From the NCBI RefSeq assembly GCF_002980555.1, contig NZ_PVBT01000001.1:744001-808000 (forward strand): a stretch of DNA of 64,000 nt, read 5' to 3'. Of the stretch, positions 23,632 through 33,095 are shown one piece after another. The position numbers were made by a program, and so were the translations under genes. The stretch is from Phyllobacterium myrsinacearum. Lineage in GTDB: Bacteria > Pseudomonadota > Alphaproteobacteria > Rhizobiales > Rhizobiaceae. Each line of letters starts with the position of its first letter. Positions within the stretch are counted from its first letter, which is position 1. A model generated the notes under the pieces. The model was not told where the DNA came from, ran no database searches, and saw nothing but the letters and a program-made list of their open reading frames with translations.

Positions 23632-25425
23632 TTACAGTTCGCCGGAAATCTCCCGCCGCCGCTGGTCGAGTTCTTCACTGTAACGGCGCAGCGTATGGCT
23701 TTCCGTGAGAAGCCCGACGACGTTGCGTTCGATCAGGTTGTCAATGACAGCAAGCGCTTCGCTTTCCGTCTTGTCGAAAACGCCGACCGCCTGCTTGGCA
23801 TTCATCTGCGGATGCAGGAAATCGCCCTGATACTTCATCAGGCTGCCGATTTCCTGGGTGCGCGCCGATTCATCGACGATTTCCGAATGGGCTTCCGGTA
23901 CGAGAACGATACCGGCATATTTGCCCGCATCGTCAAGCACCACGACGCGCTGGGTGGAGCCGAGGGGAAAATCGTGGCGGAAGTCGGCGATGGTCATATG
24001 GGTCGATGCGGTGCGCACATCCCGGCGCATCAGGCGGTCGACGGTGAGATTGCGGATCCAGCCGACATCGTGCGCGCTGCGGATGCTTTCCCCGCGCAGA
24101 TGAAAGCGCCACGTGGCGAAGGAATAGCCAAAGGTGTTGCGCACGGTCAGCGATGCGGTGATGACAGCGGCCAGAACCAGCGCGGTGATCGGAAAATCCC
24201 CGGTGATTTCCAGAGCCAGGAAGGTCATGGTCAGCGGTCCGCCGATAACGGCGACCGCAAGGGAACTCATGCCGACTACCGCATAGATGACGGGGGTCAG
24301 CGTGGCATGGGCAAAGATGAAGGGAGCGGAGTAGGCAAATATCTTGCCGAGGAGGGCGCCCATGAACAGGGAGGCGAAGAAGAGACCGCCCCTGAAGCCG
24401 GAGCCAATGGACACGGCGGATGCGATTGATTTGAGCAGGAGGATGCCGAGCAGCGAGGCAATGGTTGCGGTGTGATCGAGATTGAGGTGGAGGGCGCCAT
24501 GGCCGCCGGACAGCACCTGCGGCGAAACCAATGCAAGCGCACCCACGACAGCGCCGCCCATCGCCGGACGGATCGATGACGGAACCGAGCTCTTGCGGGC
24601 GAGTTCCTCGACAAAGGAGACGCCCTTCATCAGCAGGATGCCGGCACCGGCGCACAGGATGCCGAGGAGCAGCGCCGGTACGTAGTCGGCGGTGACGACG
24701 GTGCCGAAACTGCCGACGTCGATCATGAAATCACTGCCGACGAGGGCGCGGGCGACCATGGTGGAGATAAGGGCTGATACAACGACGGGCGCGAGGCTGG
24801 TGATGGTGTAGGAGCCGATGATCAGCTCAAAGGCGTAGAACGATCCGGTAAGCGGCGCGTTGAAGGCCGCCGAAATGGCGCCCGCCGCGCCGCATCCAAC
24901 GAGAATGCGCAGTTCGGCCCGGCGCAACTGCAGGGACAGGCCGAGCTTGGATGCCAGGCCCGATGCCAGCTGAGTATAGCCGGCTTCCAATCCTACGGAT
25001 GCGCCGAAACCGTTGGAGATGACATTCTGTACGGCGACGATGATGCTGTCGTTGAGGGAAAGCCGGCCGCCATGCAGGGCATTGGCCTCGATCGGATCGA
25101 CCATGGGGCGTTTGCGCCAGCGTGCCAGTATCAGCACCAGAACACCGAGCAGAATTCCACCGGCAAGCGGAGCCGAAAAAACAATCACCTGATCCAGCGC
25201 ACTCATGGAGCTTAAGCGTTCGCCCTCTTCGATCTTGAAGATGAGCTGGTGCATTTGCTGGGTAACAAGGCTCATGCCCGTGACCACGACACCGGCAACC
25301 AAGCCGATCAGTGCGGCGGCAAGCACAAGCCCAAGCTCGCTGCCGCGCGCGAAGGCCCGGAGCCGGCTGGGTGCCAGGAGAATGGAGAGGACACCAAGGC
25401 GGCGAATGTTGAATTTGCGGAGCAT
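23632..25425 (-). CDS. CLC-family chloride channel/transporter with CBS domains
   Basis: The 597-residue protein has a CLC membrane part (about 30-450) and a C-terminal CBS pair. The gating glutamate is present at position 147 in GASVGLEAGYTQ (GREGP in E. coli ClcA). The intracellular proton glutamate of ClcA (second E of IIEEM) aligns with Leu201 in AFELII, and the GxFxP block reads GGLFFAS. These changes suggest a passive channel or another anion preference rather than a 2Cl/H exchanger; this is inference. The ATG at 25425 fits the family; a TTG at 25473 would extend it. Confidence 0.9.
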   Translation of the reverse strand: MLRKFNIRRLGVLSILLAPSRLRAFARGSELGLVLAAALIGLVAGVVVTGMSLVTQQMHQLIFKIEEGERLSSMSALDQVIVFSAPLAGGILLGVLVLILARWRKRPMVDPIEANALHGGRLSLNDSIIVAVQNVISNGFGASVGLEAGYTQLASGLASKLGLSLQLRRAELRILVGCGAAGAISAAFNAPLTGSFYAFELIIGSYTITSLAPVVVSALISTMVARALVGSDFMIDVGSFGTVVTADYVPALLLGILCAGAGILLMKGVSFVEELARKSSVPSSIRPAMGGAVVGALALVSPQVLSGGHGALHLNLDHTATIASLLGILLLKSIASAVSIGSGFRGGLFFASLFMGALLGKIFAYSAPFIFAHATLTPVIYAVVGMSSLAVAVIGGPLTMTFLALEITGDFPITALVLAAVITASLTVRNTFGYSFATWRFHLRGESIRSAHDVGWIRNLTVDRLMRRDVRTASTHMTIADFRHDFPLGSTQRVVVLDDAGKYAGIVLVPEAHSEIVDESARTQEIGSLMKYQGDFLHPQMNAKQAVGVFDKTESEALAVIDNLIERNVVGLLTESHTLRRYSEELDQRRREISGEL

Positions 25426-25522
25426 TTTGGACTGCAGGGACGAGGAAAGTTGCCCGTGCAGGTTTATACCCAAGGCGCAGCCGCGTCAAAACAAGAGGCA
25501 CGTAAAATGGCGCGATTTGGCT

Positions 25523-25879
25523 TTAGCCGCGTGTATACCGGGGCCGGTGCGGAGCGGGAGAGCCGGGCTTGATCAAGGCGGCCTTGCGCGCCGCTGCCTC
25601 GGCCTGTTCACGGCGCAGCTGATGGGCTCTTGCCGCGTCGAGCGTCAGGCGCAATTCGAAATTCTTGCGGACGGCGCGGTCAAGCGAAAGCTCGGCAAGC
25701 CGCTTCACGTCCGATACACCCGAGGTATAAATCTGCAGGATGATCAGGGATATTTCCTGCGCATAGACCTTTGAGCGCGGGCCAAGATCCAGCATGCGGA
25801 AAGCTTCAGCGTAAGCCTTTCGCATGATTGCCAGGTCCTGCGGCGAGTAGACCGGTCCCGCCGAATCGCAAAAAATCAT
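25523..25879 (-). CDS. Conserved hypothetical protein, helical
   Basis: The 118-residue protein has no signal peptide or membrane segment. Residues 12-60 (SPQDLAIMRKAYAEAFRMLDL and following) are predicted by composition to be helical, and residues 75-105 are a charged Ala/Arg/Glu-rich helix; the tail is basic and proline-rich. Similar short proteins are common in Rhizobiales but I know no function. GGGGGTAA lies at a good distance before the ATG at 25879, which supports a real gene. It lies about 100 bases upstream of the CLC gene on the same strand and may be transcribed with it. Confidence 0.6.
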   Translation of the reverse strand: MIFCDSAGPVYSPQDLAIMRKAYAEAFRMLDLGPRSKVYAQEISLIILQIYTSGVSDVKRLAELSLDRAVRKNFELRLTLDAARAHQLRREQAEAAARKAALIKPGSPAPHRPRYTRG

Positions 25880-26049
25880 CGTTACCCCCGAAACGGCACG
25901 CGGCGCATGCTGTTACAACCCAATCAGCCCACAACCAAACTATTGGCAATAGGTGTGGAGAACAACTGGAAATCGTGCTGCGGCGTACAGGCGGCGGCAA
26001 CGGTGGCTGACGGGCCCGGCCTGACGGCCAGATTCCGGCGCATGCAAGG

Positions 26050-26670
26050 TCAGTGCGGGCAGGTCTGCGGCTGTCCGTTCAAGCCCTGATGCTTTATCTC
26101 GAATGTCGATTTTGACGTCTCGCCGTTTCGGGTGATCGTGACGACATAGATGCTGTCGAAATCGTCTTTCGGCCATTTTGGCACGGCGCCGGCATCGCCA
26201 TTGTTGGCCTCGAGCAGGTCAGTGACAATGTTGTCGATTTTCTTGTGTTCCCAGGCGACGAGGATGCGGGCATTGCGCAGTTTTGGCTTGCTGAGAGCCT
26301 TGGCGAGGTCCTTGCGCTCGGAAACGCCGATGCTTGCGTTGACCGGCAGGCCGAACGAAATGGCCGTCGGCTCAATCGTGGCCAGCGGGCGAATATAGTC
26401 ATAGTTCTCGCCGCCATCTTCCTTCTGATCGGAAGGGTTCGGCGCGAAAATATAGTCGGGCTTGCCCAGTGTTTTGGCAATCACGGGGGGAAGAGCAAGG
26501 GCGCGATTCAGCCCCTGGCAATTGAGCTGGCCCAAGCCTTTTTCCGGCTTTTCACCATGCCTGATAAAGGCAATTGTCTGGACGCTGTCGCTGCTCCAGG
26601 CAGGCGCGGTGCCGGCTGTCAAAGCCAGCATGGCAATTGCGGTGAGTGGTCCGAATGATCGTAAAGCCAT
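26050..26670 (-). CDS. Periplasmic histidine phosphatase family protein
   Basis: The 206-residue protein has a signal peptide (LTAIAMLALTAGTAPAWS) and the catalytic RHG motif of the histidine phosphatase superfamily in TIAFIRHGEKPEKGLGQLN near residue 38. The second catalytic His is probably in LVAWEHKKI near residue 138. The domain is short and the family includes phosphoglycerate-mutase-like phosphatases; an extracytoplasmic phosphomonoesterase is likely. It stands alone, divergent from the GntR gene. The substrate is unknown. Confidence 0.82.
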   Translation of the reverse strand: MALRSFGPLTAIAMLALTAGTAPAWSSDSVQTIAFIRHGEKPEKGLGQLNCQGLNRALALPPVIAKTLGKPDYIFAPNPSDQKEDGGENYDYIRPLATIEPTAISFGLPVNASIGVSERKDLAKALSKPKLRNARILVAWEHKKIDNIVTDLLEANNGDAGAVPKWPKDDFDSIYVVTITRNGETSKSTFEIKHQGLNGQPQTCPH

Positions 26671-26962
26671 GGTGATTCCTTCCCTTTGCCAATTCCTATT
26701 CCGGCTAACATGGAAGCGCTACAGGATTCTTCGAGCGCCAGCCCGTCAGGACAGCCCGCAAGGACATCCGCCAATGCCATGATCTGGACGGATGAATGCC
26801 GTATCACCAGCCCCGACATGTCCCCATGGCCGTTCGCTATTGAACAAATGTGATGGTTTGACGCAGAAAAGTGCGCATTTATGTTGGAAATGGCCTTATA
26901 AGGATTGATAAAAGTTCTTTGTTGGGAAAAAGTACAATTATTATTACAAGGGGTATCGGAAC

Positions 26963-27877
26963 TTGACCAAGCACACGCCACTTCAGACACGGATTCGCGA
27001 TCAATTGCAACGACGGTTCGGTGAGGACCTGCATGTCGGCGACCGGGTGAATGAGGCGGAAATTGCCGATGCCCTGGGGATTTCGCGCACGCCCGTGCGC
27101 AAGGTGCTCTGGCAGTTGCAGAATGAAGGTGTCGTCAGCTACGAGCAGCATCGCGGGTTTCGCCTCGCGGACGCAAGCGCCGACGTGTTTGATACGGATG
27201 CCGAGAAGAATGAGCTGCTGGATGAACGGGTGATGCGCGACATGGCGCTCGGCCAGCTCGGCAGCGTGATCAGCGAGCGGGCGCTGATGCAGAAATATGC
27301 GGTTCCGCACGGCATTCTCATGTCAACCCTGCGCCGCCTGATGCGCGATCAGCTGGTGGAGCCTTCCGTCGGTCACGGATGGATTTTTGCCGACGTCAGT
27401 GCGACTGCCCTGGAAAGCGGATACAAGTTCCGTCAGATTCTCGAGCCGGCCACCATTCTGGCCGATCCCTACTTCGTCGATGTCGAGGCCTTTCAGGCGA
27501 TTGATCGCGACCATGCCAATACAATCGCCAATATCGAAAAAGTTGATCAGCGGCGGCTTTTCGATCTGGACGCCAAATTTCACCGGTTGGTTGCGCTCGG
27601 CGCCCGGTCTGCGCATCTGGTTGATGCCATCGAGCGGCAGAACAATATCCGGCGGGTCAATGAATATATCGGGTTTGTCCGGCTTGAGCGCATCCGCGAA
27701 TCCCTTGGTGAGCACCGCAACATCATCGCGGCCCTGCTGCGCGGTGAGAGGCAGGTGGCTGCAGCCTTGATGCGGCTGCATCTGCAAATCTCCAGGGATG
27801 AAACATTCAAATACATCGATGACGATCTGGAGCGGGTCCGGGCGGGGGATTTGCATCTTTCCCTGGAGCAGGATTGA
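26963..27877 (+). CDS. GntR/FadR-type regulator with two winged-helix domains
   Basis: The 304-residue protein starts at TTG 26963 after GGGG. It has a normal GntR winged helix (about 5-70: EAEIADALGISRTPVRKVLW, EGVVSYEQHRGFRLAD). A second region with the same pattern follows (about 86-144: SERALMQKYAVPHGILMSTLRRL, LVEPSVGHGWIFAD), then an FCD-type helical effector domain with DAKFHRLV. A tandem DNA-binding module is unusual in this family. It probably controls the following class III aminotransferase, which is 339 bases downstream behind an inverted repeat. Effector unknown. Confidence 0.88.
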   Translation: MTKHTPLQTRIRDQLQRRFGEDLHVGDRVNEAEIADALGISRTPVRKVLWQLQNEGVVSYEQHRGFRLADASADVFDTDAEKNELLDERVMRDMALGQLGSVISERALMQKYAVPHGILMSTLRRLMRDQLVEPSVGHGWIFADVSATALESGYKFRQILEPATILADPYFVDVEAFQAIDRDHANTIANIEKVDQRRLFDLDAKFHRLVALGARSAHLVDAIERQNNIRRVNEYIGFVRLERIRESLGEHRNIIAALLRGERQVAAALMRLHLQISRDETFKYIDDDLERVRAGDLHLSLEQD

Positions 27878-28216
27878 TACGGCACCCGCCAGCTGCGCCG
27901 ATGTACTGATCCGCGGATGGGATGCGGATGGCCCATGTGGATGTTTTTCGTTTTTAACATTGGTATAGTGCAATAAAGAATTTTCCCGCCGGAATTGCCG
28001 GGTGCCGGGATAAATCCCTATTTCAAGAAACATCGCAGTGAATATACCGATAAACAGGCATGTTTATGCCAATCTGTAAAAATATATTGTGCGATGCAAT
28101 CGGGTAGAGCGGTTTAACCTACGATATCGAAAAGCATTTTATATTGACAAAATGCAATATGTGACTTCTCATGAAGTGCAGATGCGATCAACGCATCGTT
28201 ACTTCTGGAGGGATTC
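27878..28216. other. 339-base control region before the aminotransferase
   Basis: No gene is visible. The stretch is A/T-rich. Near its end an inverted repeat (GCATTTT at 28134-28140 and AAAATGC at 28149-28155) overlaps a TTGACA (28144-28149) that could be a -35 box. This is a likely operator-promoter for the aminotransferase, perhaps bound by the GntR protein encoded upstream. GGAGGG at 28207-28212 is the aminotransferase ribosome binding site. Confidence 0.45.
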
Positions 28217-29593
28217 ATGGATACAACAGTACAGTCTTGGGAGCGGCGCGAACTTGGCAGCTTCTTTCACACATTCTCGGATTTGGCATCGCTGCGGGAG
28301 GACGGGCCTGCCATCGTCGAGAAAGGCGATGGCGCCTATATCTTCGATACCGCCGGCAAGCGCTATTTCGAGGGCAATTCCGGTCTTTGGAACATGACGC
28401 TGGGATTTTCCGAAACGCGCCTGGCCGAGGTTGCCGCCCGGCAATATGCGCAGTTTCCCGGTTATCACACCTTCTTTGGCCGCAACTCAAAGCCGACCAT
28501 TGCCCTGGCCGAGCGCATGCTTGAACTGGCGCCCGTGCCGATGAGCCGCGTCTTTTTTACAAATTCGGGCTCGGATGCCAATGAATCCGTCATCAAGCTC
28601 CTGTGGATGATGTGGGCGGCAGAGGGCCAGCCCAGGCGGCGCAAGCTTCTGACACGCAAGAACGCCTATCATGGCGCCACCGTCATGGCTTCGGCGTTGA
28701 CGGGCAAGGATTACGTGCGGGCCTTCGGCCTGCCCAATGCCGAGATCGTTACCCTTGACTGTCCGCATAGCTGGCGCTTTGCGCTGCCGGGTGAAAGCGA
28801 CGAGGACTATTCCGCGCGGCTTGCCGCCCGGCTCGAACAGCAGATTGTGGCGGAAGGCCCGGAGACCATTGCCGGCATGTTCGCCGAGCCCGTGATGGGG
28901 GCAGGCGGTGTCATCGTGCCGCCGGACGGGTATTTCCGCATGATCCAGCCGGTTCTGCAGCGTTATGGCATCCCGCTCGTCGCCGATGAGGTGATCTGCG
29001 GCTTTGGCCGGACGGGGCATCTGTGGGGTGCGCAGGCAGTCGGTCTGCGGCCGGATATCATCGTGGCATCAAAGAGCATGTCGGCGGGCTATTTCCCGAT
29101 GGGCGCCGTGATGCTTTCGGCCGACATGGACAAGCGGGCGACCGCGGCCTGCGAACTTTGGGAGGAGTTTCCGCATGGTTATACCACCGGCGGCCATCCC
29201 GTCGGATGTGCCATTTCGCTGGAAGCGATCCGCATCATCACGGAAGAGGGCATTCTCGACAATATTCGCAAGGTCGGGCCGGTTTTTCAGGCCGGGTTGC
29301 GCACGCTGGCCGAACACCCCATGGTTGGCGAGGCGCGCGGCCTTGGCCTGATGGGCGCGCTGGAGATGGTGGCGGATAAGAAAACCAAGACCGCCTATGC
29401 GGGAGAGTACCGCGTTGGGGACAGGATCGCCAAGGCGGCACGGGATCTCGGCTTCATCATTCGTCCGCTCGGTGCCTCCGTGGTTTTGGCGCCGCCATTC
29501 ATTGCGACGCTTGACCAGATCGGGCAGCTGCTGGATGTCCTGAAGCGGATTCTGGACGATGTTCATGCGGATGTGAACAGGCGTTGCGCCTGA
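28217..29593 (+). CDS. Class III aminotransferase, omega-amino acid:pyruvate type
   Basis: The 458-residue PLP enzyme belongs to the omega-transaminase group. Visible blocks are FFTNSGSDANESVIKLLW (phosphate loop), NAYHGATVMASALTG, VADEVICGFGRTGHLWG with the PLP-N1 Asp, and IVASKSMSAGYFPMGAV with the Schiff-base Lys near residue 289. Such enzymes move amino groups from beta-alanine, putrescine, taurine or similar amines to pyruvate or 2-oxoglutarate. GGAGGG precedes the ATG. The neighbouring GntR regulator suggests induction by the amine substrate, which is not identified by sequence. A terminator follows directly. Confidence 0.94.
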   Translation: MDTTVQSWERRELGSFFHTFSDLASLREDGPAIVEKGDGAYIFDTAGKRYFEGNSGLWNMTLGFSETRLAEVAARQYAQFPGYHTFFGRNSKPTIALAERMLELAPVPMSRVFFTNSGSDANESVIKLLWMMWAAEGQPRRRKLLTRKNAYHGATVMASALTGKDYVRAFGLPNAEIVTLDCPHSWRFALPGESDEDYSARLAARLEQQIVAEGPETIAGMFAEPVMGAGGVIVPPDGYFRMIQPVLQRYGIPLVADEVICGFGRTGHLWGAQAVGLRPDIIVASKSMSAGYFPMGAVMLSADMDKRATAACELWEEFPHGYTTGGHPVGCAISLEAIRIITEEGILDNIRKVGPVFQAGLRTLAEHPMVGEARGLGLMGALEMVADKKTKTAYAGEYRVGDRIAKAARDLGFIIRPLGASVVLAPPFIATLDQIGQLLDVLKRILDDVHADVNRRCA

Positions 29594-29600
29594 GATATGC

Positions 29601-29640
29601 GGCCTGCTCCCGGCATTTCCGTCCGGGGGCAGGCCGTCTT
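29601..29640 (+). terminator. Terminator after the aminotransferase
   Basis: GGCCTGCTCCCGG (29601-29613) pairs with CCGGGGGCAGGCC (29623-29635) with one mismatch, followed by GTCTTGT. It also lies just beyond the end of the convergent membrane-protein gene and may serve both. Confidence 0.75.
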
Positions 29641-29653
29641 GTATGCCGGCGGG

Positions 29654-30604
29654 TTATGCCGTTGCCGCCAGACCGGCATTTTCCTTGAGTTTCCTGAATT
29701 TGCCGGACATTTGCGACAGCTTGGCTTCCCATTCGGGATTGGGCGACTGGCCTTCAATCGTCCGGAAAAACACCTGCATCATGCATGTGATGGCAAACGG
29801 TTCGATGAGGGCGGCCTTGACGGCCCAGGCAAAGATGAGGGCGAGAAGGAAGCCGCCGGATGTCCAGCCGCCCGGAATCCAGTAGACCAGGGCTGCCGCC
29901 GGTGCCAGCATCACCAGGAATACGGCGATCGACAGGCCGTAGACGATGACGGTCAGAAACGCGGCATTGCGCAGCATCGTTCCCGCATTCTGGCCGTAGA
30001 GCACCAGTGCCGACTGTGCCGATTGCCAGGGATTGGGGCTGCGCGTCCGGATGATGTAGGCAAGCATGACCTCATCGATGAAGCCGACGGCAATGCGCAG
30101 GAATGCCCGGATCAGCGACATGAGCTGGTCCAGGCCGGGCAGGGGCAGAAAGGCGGCGACACCCTGCACCAGTCCGGTGATGGCCGCCAGCACGCCCTTT
30201 ATCAGCTGGTCGACGGCAAAAAGGACGCTTGCCTCGGCGAACCGGTTTGCAACGATGCCTCTGGCGTACCGGATCTGTCCCTGATTGTCCGGCAATGGCC
30301 TGCCGTCGAGCAGCTCCACCAGCACGGCAATGTGCCCTGCCTTGACGACATAGAGGATGTATTCCCGCATGAGATAGAGGGCCCCGGCGGTCATGCAGAA
30401 GCCGACAAGCCCGCCGATGAAGATGGAATTGGCCCGGAACCCTTCATCGCCAAGGCCGCCAATACCCCAGCCGATACCGGCGCCGGTTGATGTGACGAGC
30501 ACATAGGCGATGACCATGCCGAAGTAGATGGCAATTCTAAGCGCGATGAACGGGGCCGTGCGTGCCATGAGGCCGAGTGAACGCGTGATGCTGAAGTTCC
30601 ACAT
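29654..30604 (-). CDS. Multi-spanning membrane protein, unknown function
   Basis: The 316-residue protein has about six hydrophobic segments, among them ALRIAIYFGMVIAYVLV, IFIGGLVGFCMTAGALYL, FLTVIVYGLSIAVFLVML and GGFLLALIFAWAVKAAL, and a charged C-terminal tail. It resembles uncharacterised proteobacterial membrane proteins; I cannot assign a role. Two regions around GVLAAITGLVQGVAAFLPLPG could be amphipathic. ATG at 30604 follows AGGACAC at a normal distance; an in-frame upstream extension to 30706 is low in hydrophobic pattern and unlikely. It is separate from the OmpA-family gene upstream by about 140 bases. Confidence 0.75.
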   Translation of the reverse strand: MWNFSITRSLGLMARTAPFIALRIAIYFGMVIAYVLVTSTGAGIGWGIGGLGDEGFRANSIFIGGLVGFCMTAGALYLMREYILYVVKAGHIAVLVELLDGRPLPDNQGQIRYARGIVANRFAEASVLFAVDQLIKGVLAAITGLVQGVAAFLPLPGLDQLMSLIRAFLRIAVGFIDEVMLAYIIRTRSPNPWQSAQSALVLYGQNAGTMLRNAAFLTVIVYGLSIAVFLVMLAPAAALVYWIPGGWTSGGFLLALIFAWAVKAALIEPFAITCMMQVFFRTIEGQSPNPEWEAKLSQMSGKFRKLKENAGLAATA

Positions 30605-30745
30605 GAGTGTCCTGCTTGATCTTTGAGAATGTGCAACTGCCGGCGTGCGATGATTGCCATGTCGGCCATTCATCTGCCAGTGGAGATTTGAAACTCTGAA
30701 ACACATGGCGCTGGCGGTATTTGCGCCGCCAGCGGATTGCGCGCA

Positions 30746-31855
30746 TTAGCGCATTTTGACGAGTTCAACACGCCGGTTCTTGGAACGGTTTTCCTCGGTT
30801 GCATTGCTTGCCGCGGGGGCAGACATGCCTGCACCAAAGGAGCGCAGCCGCCCGATTGCGATGCCGTAACGATCTGCCAGCACTCTGGTCACCGAAGCCG
30901 CCCGGCGCTTGGACAGGTCGACATTGTAGTCGAAATTTCCGACGTCATCGGTGTGGCCGACAACCAGAACGTTGAGGTCCTGGTTCGATTTCATCATGTT
31001 GGCGATCTCGGACAACGCAGCGTCGGATTCCGGCTTGATGTCGGTCCGGTCCGTGTCGAAGAAAATGCCATAGAGGGCAACGCGGCCGCTGGTATCAAGG
31101 GCCGTTGCCATTTCGCGGGCATTGACGGTGATCATTTTCTGTTCGCGCTTTTCCGGCTCCACCACGTTGACGAGGGCGATCGTCCTGTCAGTATAACGGG
31201 CGCAACCGTCGGTGAAGCTCTTGGCAATGCGATAGGTGTGGACCGTCGCATAGGCGTCCGCGCCGCCCTGCGGAAAGCTCGCCGCAAAAAAGCGCTGGTC
31301 ATCGATCTTGTACGGCAGGGCCGAGCAGCCCAAAGCATCATCAAATTTCGCCTGCAGCTTGCTCTCGTCGATGAAGTACATCATCAGGCTGGTGTCTTCA
31401 TTGCCGCCCGTGGGGACGCGGGCCGAAAGATCGGCGCTGCCGCCGCATTCTTCGCCCTTGCAGGAATAGAGGATCTTGCCGCCCTTCGCGGCGATTTCAT
31501 CCTGATAGTTCCGCGTGACTTCAAGGGTGGAGCGCCCTTCAGGGGTGAGATAAATGAGCCGGGTCAGTTCGCCTTCGACCGTCTGTTTCTGCTTGGGCTT
31601 GAATACTTCCATATAGGTCCGCTCGATCTTTTCGCCCGTATCGACAAGCGGAGACAGCGGAAAGGTGAAGTCGGTGAATTTCTGGTGAAGATGGCTCAAA
31701 ATGAGCGAGCCTTCATAGCGCTTGAGCGCCGGGCTGTCCGATGCGCCCGCAATATCCTTTTTGGGCAGCGCCGTTTCCTCAGCCCATGCGGCTGTTGCCA
31801 TCATGGCCACGATCAGGCTGCTGCGGACGCATAATTTCGTGAAGTGGTTGAACAT
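30746..31855 (-). CDS. OmpA-family protein with DUF4892-like N-terminal part
   Basis: The 369-residue exported protein has a signal peptide (SLIVAMMATAAWAEE). Residues about 35-230 resemble the DUF4892 region found in front of OmpA domains, with four cysteines (YSCKGEECGG, LGCSALP). Residues about 250-365 form the peptidoglycan-binding OmpA C-terminal domain: IFFDTDRTDIKPESDAAL, VVGHTDDVGNFDYNVDLSKRRA and RSKNRRVELV, with the Asp and Arg that bind diaminopimelate. It should anchor in the periplasm to the cell wall. AGGAAA precedes the ATG at 31855. It is divergent from the LysR gene. Confidence 0.9.
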   Translation of the reverse strand: MFNHFTKLCVRSSLIVAMMATAAWAEETALPKKDIAGASDSPALKRYEGSLILSHLHQKFTDFTFPLSPLVDTGEKIERTYMEVFKPKQKQTVEGELTRLIYLTPEGRSTLEVTRNYQDEIAAKGGKILYSCKGEECGGSADLSARVPTGGNEDTSLMMYFIDESKLQAKFDDALGCSALPYKIDDQRFFAASFPQGGADAYATVHTYRIAKSFTDGCARYTDRTIALVNVVEPEKREQKMITVNAREMATALDTSGRVALYGIFFDTDRTDIKPESDAALSEIANMMKSNQDLNVLVVGHTDDVGNFDYNVDLSKRRAASVTRVLADRYGIAIGRLRSFGAGMSAPAASNATEENRSKNRRVELVKMR

Positions 31856-32099
31856 GGTTTTTCCTGTCAATGGTCAGTTGAGTTGTATTCGCCAAGCTAT
31901 GAGCCTGTGCCGCCAGGTCGCCGCCGGTGGCCTGGTGATGCGGGGTGCAATCCGCGATTCCTGGGAGACTGTTACGGATAGCACCGCCTCATTTTGCATT
32001 TTACCGGGTTATAATACAAAAATTGACTTGCCCGGAAACAAGGGGAGCTGATAGATAGGCCATCGAAACATGTAAAATGAAAACTTCTGGACGCGCATC

Positions 32100-33032
32100 A
32101 TGAGCAAGATTCATATCAACCTGACCATGCTGAAGGCTTTGATTGCTATCGTGGAAGAAGGCGGGTTTTCCCGCGGCGCCGACCGGATCGGCGTCAGCCA
32201 GTCTGCCGTCAGCCACGCCATCCGCGGCCTGGAGTTCGCGATAGGCGCACCACTGATCGAGCGGCAGCGGGGCAATATGGAACTGACGGCCATGGGCCAG
32301 AAAGTCGCCGAGGAAGCGCGCGGCGTGCTGCAGGCCATCGAGCGGCTGCGCAAACTCGGCCAGAACCGCAATGTCTGCGGCACGGTGCGCGTCGGCGTCG
32401 TCGCCAGCATCGCGTCGCGGATCACGCCGGCGGCCTTGCGCGACCTGCGCCGCAATTTTCCCGATATCCGGCTCGATATCTGGGATGGAACCGATCAGGA
32501 AGTGCATGAATGGGCCAGAAATGATCTGATCGACATTGGCATAGCCGGTATTTGCGATGGTCTGAACGCCGAGCACTTCATGGAAGAAAAGCTGCTTCTC
32601 CTCGTTCCGGAAGATCATGTCCTGGCCGGGCGCGAGACCGTATTGCAGGCCGACTTGCAGGATGCCCGCTTTGTCGTGCCGGCAATGGGGTGCGGCCCGC
32701 AGATCGACAGGATGCTCGGGGATGCCGGTGTTGCAATCGATGTTGTCGTGCGCGTGAGGGAAAAGGAGACGCTGTTTTCGATGGTCCGCTCCCATGTCGG
32801 CGTGGCCATGGTGCCTGAACTGGCGCTGCCGGCCATTGTCGATGGCTGTGTTGTCCGTCCGCTTGATCCGCCATTTTCCCGGAAACTGTTTCTGATGCAC
32901 GGCGATGCCAGCTTGAATTCGTCTGCGCGGGCGGTGGCCGATGCGTTCAGGCGTGCGTCATGCAGTTTTGCTTTTTGTTTGCCTGACGAAGCAATTCAGG
33001 ATGATGCCAGAATCGAGGAAAAGACGGCTTGA
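32100..33032 (+). CDS. LysR-family transcriptional regulator
   Basis: The 310-residue protein has an N-terminal LysR helix-turn-helix (MLKALIAIVEEGGFSRGADR, then IGVSQSAVSHAIRGLE) and a substrate-binding domain from about residue 90. It resembles CysB/CynR-type activators. A TRAP transporter operon ends convergently 60 bases downstream and the OmpA gene is divergent, so the target is not obvious; the OmpA gene or a distant operon is possible. The C-terminus (about 290-310) is longer than the core domain. No ligand can be named. Confidence 0.9.
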   Translation: MSKIHINLTMLKALIAIVEEGGFSRGADRIGVSQSAVSHAIRGLEFAIGAPLIERQRGNMELTAMGQKVAEEARGVLQAIERLRKLGQNRNVCGTVRVGVVASIASRITPAALRDLRRNFPDIRLDIWDGTDQEVHEWARNDLIDIGIAGICDGLNAEHFMEEKLLLLVPEDHVLAGRETVLQADLQDARFVVPAMGCGPQIDRMLGDAGVAIDVVVRVREKETLFSMVRSHVGVAMVPELALPAIVDGCVVRPLDPPFSRKLFLMHGDASLNSSARAVADAFRRASCSFAFCLPDEAIQDDARIEEKTA

Positions 33033-33052
33033 TCCCGGGTTTGATCCGAGGG

Positions 33053-33078
33053 CTCGATCCCTTCTGCGAGGGATCGAG
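33053..33078. terminator. Hairpin between LysR and TRAP permease genes
   Basis: CTCGATCCC (33053-33061) and GGGATCGAG (33070-33078) are perfect 9-base arms around TTCTGCGA, in the 63-base convergent gap. There is no T-run, but the position suggests a two-way terminator. Confidence 0.65.
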
Positions 33079-33095
33079 ACTGCCATGGTTCCCGG

